Assembly (NCBI GenBank): GCA_007123465.1
Contig: SKLB01000081.1
Coordinates: 1-32,253 of the forward strand
Direction of reading: 5' to 3'
Length of the DNA: 32,253 bases
DNA from: Spirochaetales bacterium
GTDB taxonomy: Bacteria > Spirochaetota > Spirochaetia > DSM-27196 > PWMO01
Shown here: positions 22,963 to 29,752 of the stretch, one piece after another
Layout of the letters: each line of letters starts with the position of its first letter
How positions within the stretch are numbered: the stretch's first letter is position 1
The notes under the pieces: model-generated
What the model was told of the DNA's origin: nothing
What the model saw: only the letters and a program-made list of their open reading frames with translations
Database searches by the model: none
Translations under genes and position numbers: made by a program

Positions 22963-24123
22963 TCAGTAGAGAGCGTAGCAGCGAAAACTGCACTCGATCG
23001 GACCATTGTACAACGAGGTTTTTGTCTGGGCGCGAAGGCCAATTTGCTTCAGTGCCGGCCGATTACCGCTGATGATCCACGCCTTCCAGCCCGCGTAGGA
23101 CTGCTTCAGGCGGTCTCCAATTGCAGCGTAGAGATGTTCTATCCGGGGTTCGTGCAGCCGTTTGCCGTACGGTGGATTAATCAACACAACCGGCGTCTCG
23201 CCTCGCTGCTTTGGAGGCTCATCGGCCAGGAAATCGCGCCGCATTACGCGCACCAGGTCTGCAAAGCCGGTGCGCTCCAGATTTCGCACCGCGATGCGCA
23301 CCGCCGACGGATCGATGTCGCCGGCTGCCACCGGCGCAGGCGATGCCGTTCGCTCGTGCGCATCCTGCTTGGCGGCTGTGTGCAGCCGTTGCCACAGTTT
23401 GCTGTCGTAATCGAGCCAGCGCTGGAATCCCAGTTGCCGACGCAGCAGCCCCGGGGCCACTCCACAGCCGATCAGGGCGGCCTCAATGGCGATAGTACCC
23501 GAACCGCACATCGGATTATAGAACGTCGAGCGGCGGTCCCAGCCGCTGAGCAGCACCATGCCCGCGGCCAGCACTTCGGACAGAGGGGCAGCGGTCTGCT
23601 CAGCGCGATAGCCGCGCCGGTGCAGCGACTCGCCGGAACTGTCCAGGCTGATAACCGCCGCTTCCCGACTCCAGAACAGATTGACCTGCAGATCCGGATT
23701 ACGCACGTCCACGCTTGGCCGGCGCCCGTACCTGGTTCGCAGGCGGTCGACAATCGCATCCTTGACCTTCAGCGCAGCGAAGCGCGGATCATCCGAGGTG
23801 GGCGAACCGGTAGCCGCACGCACCGCCAGCGTCATCTGCGGTGTCAGGTAGCGCTCCCACGGCAGCTCACGCGTACCACGATAGAGCGCCTCAGCGTCAG
23901 CGGCTTGAAACTCGGCAAGCGGAACCAGTACACGCAACGCGGTGCGCAGCTCGAGATTGGCGCGATAGAGCAACTCGCGGTCGGCGCTGAAGCGCACGGC
24001 CTGATGGCCGGGCTCAGCATCTGCGACGCCAAGCGCCTGTATCTCACGCTGCAGCACCGTCTCCAAACCCGGCAGTGTGGTTGCTACGCAGTCAAACCTG
24101 GAACTGTCGGCACTGGGTTTCAT
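22963..24123 (-). CDS. THUMP-domain 23S rRNA guanine-N2 methyltransferase (RlmL-N/YpsC type)
   Basis: A 386-residue enzyme. Residues 1-160 form the ferredoxin-like plus THUMP RNA-binding region (CVATTLPGLETVLQREI, RALRVLVPLAEF-type segment, VDVRNPDLQVNLFW). The Rossmann methyltransferase follows with LLSGWDRRSTFYNPMCGSGTIAIEAAL for SAM binding, GDIDPSAVRIAVRN, and the catalytic NPPYGKRL. Length and layout match YpsC or the N-terminal half of RlmL, which methylates G2445-equivalent in 23S rRNA. GGGAG lies about eleven bases before the ATG. It lies 86 bp downstream of tRNA-Val on the same strand and may be read through from it. Confidence 0.9.
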   Translation of the reverse strand: MKPSADSSRFDCVATTLPGLETVLQREIQALGVADAEPGHQAVRFSADRELLYRANLELRTALRVLVPLAEFQAADAEALYRGTRELPWERYLTPQMTLAVRAATGSPTSDDPRFAALKVKDAIVDRLRTRYGRRPSVDVRNPDLQVNLFWSREAAVISLDSSGESLHRRGYRAEQTAAPLSEVLAAGMVLLSGWDRRSTFYNPMCGSGTIAIEAALIGCGVAPGLLRRQLGFQRWLDYDSKLWQRLHTAAKQDAHERTASPAPVAAGDIDPSAVRIAVRNLERTGFADLVRVMRRDFLADEPPKQRGETPVVLINPPYGKRLHEPRIEHLYAAIGDRLKQSYAGWKAWIISGNRPALKQIGLRAQTKTSLYNGPIECSFRCYALY

Positions 24124-24209
24124 GCAGCCGGCTTCTCCCTTATGCGCCGGGGCCTGGCGACTATCGGTTTTTGTGTTCTATCGGCATGGCTGCAGCGTAC
24201 TACGAAGAC

Positions 24210-24282
24210 TGGGCGCTGACGGGCTTGAACCGCCGACATCTTGCTTGTAAGGCAAGCGCTCTCCCAACTGAGCTAAGCGCCC
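24210..24282 (-). tRNA. tRNA-Val (anticodon TAC)
   Basis: The minus strand gives a complete 73-base cloverleaf. The acceptor stem GGGCGCT/AGCGCCC has discriminator A; the D arm contains AGCTCAGTTGGGAGAGC; the anticodon arm CTTGC-CTTACAA-GCAAG reads TAC; and the T arm holds GGTTCAAGCC. CCA is not encoded (the next bases are GTC), so it must be added after transcription. Confidence 0.96.
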
Positions 24283-24293
24283 GGACGAGCCCA

Positions 24294-24322
24294 AAGCTAC
24301 CACAAGCCCTGTTGATCGTCAA
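24294..24322 (-). promoter_or_regulatory. Promoter of tRNA-Val
   Basis: Minus-strand TTGACG (24317-24322), 17-bp spacer, TAGCTT (24294-24299), 11 bases before the tRNA 5' end. It is back to back with the EF-G promoter, only six bases between the two -35 boxes. Confidence 0.5.
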
Positions 24323-24328
24323 GCCGGT

Positions 24329-24357
24329 TTGATCAAGCGCCGCTATTTTGCTACTAT
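24329..24357 (+). promoter_or_regulatory. Promoter of the second EF-G gene
   Basis: TTGATC (24329-24334), 17-bp spacer, TACTAT (24352-24357). The TTG at 24329, also a possible early start codon, is part of the -35 box, which supports the ATG at 24377. Confidence 0.55.
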
Positions 24358-24376
24358 CTGTGCCCACGGAGCATCG

Positions 24377-26410
24377 ATGAAACTACGCAAGATCCGCAAT
24401 ATCGGTATCATGGCCCACATAGACGCGGGCAAGACCACAACTACTGAGCGAATTCTCTTCTACACCGGAAAGAGCCACCGCATGGGCGAGGTAGATGATG
24501 GTGAAGCAACCATGGACTGGATGGTGCAGGAGCAGAATCGCGGTATCACTATCACCTCGGCTGCCACCACCTGCTTCTGGCAGGACCATCAGATCAACAT
24601 CATCGACACTCCCGGGCACGTTGACTTCACCGCTGAGGTAGAGCGCTCGCTGCGCGTTCTCGACGGCGCTGTAGCAGTCTTCTGCGCCGTGGGTGGTGTC
24701 GAACCGCAGTCAGAGACGGTCTGGCATCAGGCCGACACCTACCAGGTGCCGCGGATCGCCTACGTCAACAAGATGGATCGTACCGGCGCCGATTTTTTTG
24801 CCGTGGTCGAGGAAATCCGGGAAAAACTGCACGCTACGCCAGTGGTGACACATCTGCCGATTGGCCGCGAGTCACAGTTCAGCGGCATTATCGATCTGAT
24901 CAACCTGCGTGAAATGCACTGGGACGTAGACAACTACGGCACCAACTTCGAAGCGTCCGAGATACAGCCGCAATACCGCGAACTATCCGATCAGTGGCGG
25001 CAGACCCTGATCGACCAGCTTGGCGCGGTCTGTGATGAAATAACTGAGCTCTACCTCGAAGGCAGCGAGATACCGGCCGACCTGATAGACCGCACCCTGC
25101 GCAAGGAGACCATAGAGCGCCGCCTGGTACCGGTTATGTGCGGCGCCAGCCTGCGCAATATCGGCGTGCAGCCTCTGCTTGACTCGATCCTCAACTACCT
25201 GCCGGCGCCCGAAGAGCTGCCGCCTATTGTAGCGCACCACGCCAAGAAAGATGTTGACGTCGAGATCGAGCGCAGCAGCGACGGCCACCCGGTTGGTTTT
25301 GTGTTCAAGATTCAAAGCGAGCGCGAGGCCGGCGATCTGTCGTTTATAAGAATGTATTCGGGCGCGCTGAAGTCCGGTAGCGCGGTCTACAACGTCGATA
25401 AGAAAAAGCGCGAGCGCGTTCACCGTTTGTTACGAATGCACGCGAACCGCACCGAGCAGATCGATTCGGTCGAAGCCGGCGACATCGCAGTAGCCGTGGG
25501 GTTCAAGCTTGCCCAGACCGGCGATACGGTCGGCAGCGAAGGCTTTCCGGTGATGCTGGAGCGGCTACAGTTTCCGGTACCCGTAATCAGCGTTGCAATT
25601 GAGCCGCAGACCCTGTCGCAGCGCGACCGCCTCAAAGAGGTGTTGACCATCCTCGCCAAAGAGGACCCGACCTTTTTCAGCCGCGAAGACGAGGACACCG
25701 GTGAGCTGATTATTTCCGGCATGGGTGAACTGCACCTGGAAGTGCTGGTGACCCGCATGATAGAAGACTTCAAGGTTCAGGCCAAAGTCGGCCCGCCGCA
25801 GGTCACCTACCGCGAATCGATCGCCGGCAGCGCCACTCATGTCGAAAAGTTTCACCGTATGCTGGCGGGTAAGGAGAACAGCGCCGAAATCACGCTCAAA
25901 GTTGAGTCGCTACCGCGCGGCAGCGGCAATCGCTTTTCCACTCAGGTTTCCAGGGCGGTTCTGCCGGCAGAGTATCAGCAGGCGGTGGAACGTGGAGTGG
26001 ACGGTGCATTCGGTTCGGGCATCAGTTACGGCTACCCCACTATTGATATCGGCGTAACGCTGGTCGACGCGGTATACAACCCTGCTACCGGAACGGCTTT
26101 TGCCTTTGAGGCTGCCGCGTCGCTGGGATTCGATAACGCCTGCAAACACGCCGAACCGGTGTTGCTGGAGCCGATCATGCGTGTTGACGTCATGAGCCCC
26201 AAGGAGTATATGGGCGATGTGATCAACGCGCTGAGTATGCGCGGCGGAACGGTTCAGGGCGTTGAATCGCGCGCAATGCGCGAGCATATTCGCGCCGAGA
26301 TTCCGCTGCGCAACATGTTCGGCTATTCCACCTCGCTGCGCAGCATGACCCAGGGCCGCGGCACCTACGCGATGGAATTTGCACACTTTGCCAGGAAAAG
26401 CGACACGTAG
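24377..26410 (+). CDS. fusA: Elongation factor G paralogue (spirochaete EF-G2-like)
   Basis: A 677-residue translational GTPase. G domain motifs are GIMAHIDAGKTTTTERI (P-loop), RGITITSAATTCFW (switch I), DTPGHVD and VNKMD; domains II-V follow, with GELIISGMGELHLEVLV in domain III and the domain IV/V segment ending RSMTQGRGTYAMEF. Length is slightly below a standard EF-G (about 690-700). The divergent wording of the switch region and domain IV resembles my recollection of the second EF-G of spirochaetes and planctomycetes, which in Borrelia works in ribosome recycling with RRF while EF-G1 does translocation. The assignment to that subclass is inferred. It stands outside the usual str operon (no rpsL, rpsG or tuf). 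GGAG lies six bases before the ATG. Confidence 0.88.
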   Translation: MKLRKIRNIGIMAHIDAGKTTTTERILFYTGKSHRMGEVDDGEATMDWMVQEQNRGITITSAATTCFWQDHQINIIDTPGHVDFTAEVERSLRVLDGAVAVFCAVGGVEPQSETVWHQADTYQVPRIAYVNKMDRTGADFFAVVEEIREKLHATPVVTHLPIGRESQFSGIIDLINLREMHWDVDNYGTNFEASEIQPQYRELSDQWRQTLIDQLGAVCDEITELYLEGSEIPADLIDRTLRKETIERRLVPVMCGASLRNIGVQPLLDSILNYLPAPEELPPIVAHHAKKDVDVEIERSSDGHPVGFVFKIQSEREAGDLSFIRMYSGALKSGSAVYNVDKKKRERVHRLLRMHANRTEQIDSVEAGDIAVAVGFKLAQTGDTVGSEGFPVMLERLQFPVPVISVAIEPQTLSQRDRLKEVLTILAKEDPTFFSREDEDTGELIISGMGELHLEVLVTRMIEDFKVQAKVGPPQVTYRESIAGSATHVEKFHRMLAGKENSAEITLKVESLPRGSGNRFSTQVSRAVLPAEYQQAVERGVDGAFGSGISYGYPTIDIGVTLVDAVYNPATGTAFAFEAAASLGFDNACKHAEPVLLEPIMRVDVMSPKEYMGDVINALSMRGGTVQGVESRAMREHIRAEIPLRNMFGYSTSLRSMTQGRGTYAMEFAHFARKSDT

Positions 26411-26429
26411 TCCCGATGCGCACCCGTGT

Positions 26430-26435
26430 TATAAT
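26430..26435 (+). promoter_or_regulatory. Consensus -10 box directly before the PHP-fusion gene
   Basis: A perfect TATAAT ends five bases before the ATG at 26441. No Shine-Dalgarno is present and no good -35 is placed 16-18 bp upstream. Transcription would begin at the start codon, so this looks like another leaderless gene. Confidence 0.45.
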
Positions 26436-26440
26436 CTGCT

Positions 26441-29400
26441 ATGCTCGAATCGGATTCCAATAGCGTCGTAGCGCTCGCCGAGCCAGTCGTAGTGGTGGAC
26501 CTGCACTGTCATTCGGACTCCAGCGACGGGTACTTTGCGGCCAACGTTGTAGCGGACAAGCTGGCCGAGGCCGGAGTCAATTACGCCGCGCTGACCGATC
26601 ACCACACTGTTGCCGGAACTGCGTCGTTTGGTCGCGCCACAATGTGCCACGGTATAGCGCAGGTTACCGGAGCAGAGCTGCACGCCAACTTCAACGGCAC
26701 CGAAGTGCACCTGCTGGCCTACGGATTCAACCCTGCACACGATGCTGTCCAGCACTTGCTGGCCAACGCCGCAAGAGAACCACTGAATGTAGAGCAGGTT
26801 ATCAGCGCGGTACACGTGGCCGGAGGGCTTGTTTTCCTGGCGCATCCGCTGCAGACCGGCTGGTCCGGGGGCGCACTCGAGAGCGCAATCTCGCAGATGG
26901 TGCAGACCGGCCTGGACGGCATCGAAGCGTATTACAAACCCTATCCGGCTGACGTTCAACAGCGGCTGGCCGCAATCGCTGACCGCGTTGGAATTCTCAC
27001 CTCTGCCGGCAGCGATTACCACGGACAACAGCAGTCCGGTCCGACGACTCCGGGCGTGATGATGCCGGTATCTCGCTGGAAACAGTTCCGAGCGGCGCTG
27101 GGAGAACACGCGCTAAACGGTCAGGCCCACCTGACCGGCCGCCCGGACAGCGAAAGACAACCGATGCTGCACCAAAGCAGCATAAACTGGCAATGGCTGT
27201 TTCTGCGCATCGTACTGCCTTCGCTGCTGGTTATCGGAGCGTTCATCGGGCTCCTGTTTGCAGTACTGATTCCGACCATGGAGGACCGCCTGCTGGACCG
27301 CAAGCGCGAAATGACCACCGAACTCACAAATTCGGCGTGGAGTATCCTGTCGGACTATCACCGCGAAGTACAGGAGGGACAACTCTCGCTGGAGCAGGCG
27401 CAGCAGGCGGCTATTCAGCGCATCCGCCGCATGCGCTACGGCCCCGACGGCAAAGACTATTTCTGGATTACCGATATGCACCCGCGCATGGTGATGCACC
27501 CCTATCGTAGCGACCTCGAAGGCGCCGACTTGAGCGATTTCACCGATCCCGAGGGTGTAAGACCATTCGTGCAATTTGTTGCCGCGGTACAGGACACGCC
27601 GTCGGGATACGTACGCTACGTCTGGCAATGGCAGGATGATCCCGAACGTCTGGAAGCCAAGGAGTCCTACGTACGCCGTTTTGAACCCTGGAACTGGATA
27701 ATCGGCACCGGCCTCTACGAGGACGACGTCCAGCAGGAGATACGCGCCATAACCGGACGCATGGTCGACGCCTCGTTTGTGGTTACGCTGCTGGCCACGG
27801 TGTTGCTCTTGAGCATTGCCTACCAGAGCCTCCAAGTCGAGCGCCGTCGCACCGCGGCCGAGCGTGAGCTGCGCCTGTCGCACGAGCGCTACCAGGCTCT
27901 GGTGGAGTCATCCACCGGCGGAACAATGCTGCTAATCGATGGGCGTTGCAGCTACGCCAACCGCTCGCTGCTGGAGATGCTCGGATACTCCGCATCCGAG
28001 CTTTCGTTTCTGGACATCCACGACGTAGTGCTGACCGACGACCACGGCCCGGCAGCCGCCAACCTGGAATTGCTTGCTTCCGGCGGCGAGGTTCGCGAAC
28101 CATTCGAGGCGCGTCTGCAGCGCAAGAACGGCCAGTCCGTTCCGGTTCTGCTCTCTTCGACCGCGGTCTATTTCTCCGGGCGTAAAGGCATGATCCTGAG
28201 CGTTCAGGACATCACGCGTCACCGGGCGATGCAATCGGGCGCCGCCCGCGAGCAGCTGATATCTCAGCTGCAGACTTCACTTCTGTTCCTGACCGAGCCG
28301 GTCCGCAGCTCCATGTCACCGCCGCTCACCTGCGATTTGAACTCCTCGATCAATACCGCAGTGCGCCTGATGAGCCGCAATAACGCGGACGTCGTGGTGG
28401 TAACCGCAGAGAACGGCGACATGGTCGGGATTGTTACCGATCACGATATCCGTGAACGCGTGGTTGCCGCCGGTCTCGATGTATCACAGCCGATCTCCCG
28501 CATCATGAGTGCACCGGTTGTGACTATCCACGAAAACGCGCCAATCTTTGAAGCGTTTCTGCTCGAGCGCGAGCGCAACGTCGATCACCTGGCAGTAATC
28601 GACAGCGGTGAAAGGCTGACAGGCATTATCCGCAGCAGCCGAACCCTGCAACCCGACCGCTACTCACCGGTGGTGTTGACACAGCAGATCCACCGCGCCA
28701 GGAGCGTAGAAGAGCTGGCGGATTGTCACGACCGCCTGCCGGCGTTGGTCGGCTCGCTGGTGGATTCCGGGGCACTGCCGCGGAACATCTGCCACGTCAC
28801 CAGCGCAGTTGCGGATTCCATCGCTCGGCGGATTATCGCCTTGACCCTGGAGGAACTGGGGCCGGCTCCGGCGCGTTTTGCCTTTGTTGCGCTGGGCAGT
28901 GAAGCCCGCCAGGAACAGACGCTGGCCACCGATCAGGATAACGCTCTGCTGTTTGCAGCCGATGAGCAGCCGTCATCCGAGGTCGAGCAGTACTTTTTGA
29001 AGCTGGGGGAACTCGTGTGCACCCGCCTGGACAGCGCCGGCTACCGCTACTGTGGCAACGAGGCTATGGCCAGGGACCGCCGCTGGAACCAGCCGCTCCA
29101 GCAGTGGAAAGAGTACTTCAGCGCGTGGATCGCCGAGCCCGATGAAACCGCGTTGGCACACTGCAACGTTTTCTTCGACCTGCGCTGCATATACGGCGAT
29201 AGCGCGCTGGTACGCAACTTGTGGAATCACGTCTCGCAGGCACTCGAAGCCCGCCCGGCGTTTTTCTCCTATATGGCCCTCAATACGGTCCGCTACAAAG
29301 CGCCAATAGGCCTGTTTGGAAAGATTGTAACCGAGTCTTCCGGTGACGCGGCGCACACCTTCAATATCAAAGAAGCAATGCTGCCGATTGTCAACTTTGC

Positions 29401-29701
29401 CCGACTCTACGCGCTCAAACACCAGCTGGAGGCAACCAACACGTTCGATCGCCTCGAGGAGCTGTTCGCTCTCGATGTGTTACAGGAGGACAGCTACCGC
29501 GGGGTGTCGCAAGCATACCAGCAGTTGATGCAGCTGCGCTATCGCCATCAGGTCGAAATGATCAGACTGGAACAGGCACCGGACAATTCGATTGATCCGC
29601 GCTCGTTGACCCAGATCGAGACCGGCACGCTGAAAAACACCTTCTCCCAGATCTCGCTGATCCAGAAGAAGGTGACTCACGAGTTTCGCACAAGCGTCTA
29701 A
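26441..29701 (+). CDS. PHP phosphoesterase fused to Cache-PAS-CBS-DUF294 nucleotidyltransferase (membrane signalling protein)
   Basis: A single uninterrupted 1086-residue frame. Residues 18-240 are a PHP phosphoesterase of the TrpH/YciV kind: DLHCH (Asp20, His22, His24), LTDHH (53-55), HPLQ and GSDYHG supply the metal ligands. A membrane helix (252-277) precedes a periplasmic single-Cache sensor domain (about 280-440, KDYFWITDMHPRMVMHPY), then a second helix (444-464), a PAS domain (about 481-600), a CBS pair (about 629-745) and a nucleotidyltransferase-like DUF294 domain with GSEARQEQTLATDQDNAL (Gly819-Ser820, Asp831, Asp833) plus its C-terminal partner. CBS-DUF294 proteins are often encoded beside ActP-type symporters, as here. 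A sensory or regulatory role at the membrane is inferred. The PHP part would be cytoplasmic. Confidence 0.88.
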   Translation: MLESDSNSVVALAEPVVVVDLHCHSDSSDGYFAANVVADKLAEAGVNYAALTDHHTVAGTASFGRATMCHGIAQVTGAELHANFNGTEVHLLAYGFNPAHDAVQHLLANAAREPLNVEQVISAVHVAGGLVFLAHPLQTGWSGGALESAISQMVQTGLDGIEAYYKPYPADVQQRLAAIADRVGILTSAGSDYHGQQQSGPTTPGVMMPVSRWKQFRAALGEHALNGQAHLTGRPDSERQPMLHQSSINWQWLFLRIVLPSLLVIGAFIGLLFAVLIPTMEDRLLDRKREMTTELTNSAWSILSDYHREVQEGQLSLEQAQQAAIQRIRRMRYGPDGKDYFWITDMHPRMVMHPYRSDLEGADLSDFTDPEGVRPFVQFVAAVQDTPSGYVRYVWQWQDDPERLEAKESYVRRFEPWNWIIGTGLYEDDVQQEIRAITGRMVDASFVVTLLATVLLLSIAYQSLQVERRRTAAERELRLSHERYQALVESSTGGTMLLIDGRCSYANRSLLEMLGYSASELSFLDIHDVVLTDDHGPAAANLELLASGGEVREPFEARLQRKNGQSVPVLLSSTAVYFSGRKGMILSVQDITRHRAMQSGAAREQLISQLQTSLLFLTEPVRSSMSPPLTCDLNSSINTAVRLMSRNNADVVVVTAENGDMVGIVTDHDIRERVVAAGLDVSQPISRIMSAPVVTIHENAPIFEAFLLERERNVDHLAVIDSGERLTGIIRSSRTLQPDRYSPVVLTQQIHRARSVEELADCHDRLPALVGSLVDSGALPRNICHVTSAVADSIARRIIALTLEELGPAPARFAFVALGSEARQEQTLATDQDNALLFAADEQPSSEVEQYFLKLGELVCTRLDSAGYRYCGNEAMARDRRWNQPLQQWKEYFSAWIAEPDETALAHCNVFFDLRCIYGDSALVRNLWNHVSQALEARPAFFSYMALNTVRYKAPIGLFGKIVTESSGDAAHTFNIKEAMLPIVNFARLYALKHQLEATNTFDRLEELFALDVLQEDSYRGVSQAYQQLMQLRYRHQVEMIRLEQAPDNSIDPRSLTQIETGTLKNTFSQISLIQKKVTHEFRTSV

Positions 29702-29730
29702 CCTGCGGGATAGCGCTATCTCGCAGGTTA
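29699..29730. terminator. Bidirectional terminator-like hairpin between convergent genes
   Basis: A 15-bp stem, TAACCTGCGGGATAG against CTATCTCGCAGGTTA with one G-U pair, sits exactly between two convergent genes and includes the TAA stop codon of the left gene. There is no T tract, so it may end transcription with help from Rho or act as a 3'-end stabiliser for both messages. Confidence 0.6.
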
Positions 29731-29752
29731 GCGCACGCGCGCCTGTGAAGCG

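Noticed and set aside
22738..24219. Long open frame (493 codons) on the plus strand opposite the rRNA methyltransferase
   Set aside because: Composition is Arg/Gln/His-rich low-complexity translation typical of the antisense frame in GC-rich DNA; the minus-strand protein has clear THUMP and NPPYG motifs.
24329..24376. TTG start extending EF-G by 16 residues
   Set aside because: The TTG is inside the -35 box of a good promoter, and the ATG at 24377 has GGAG at ideal spacing and matches the family N-terminus.
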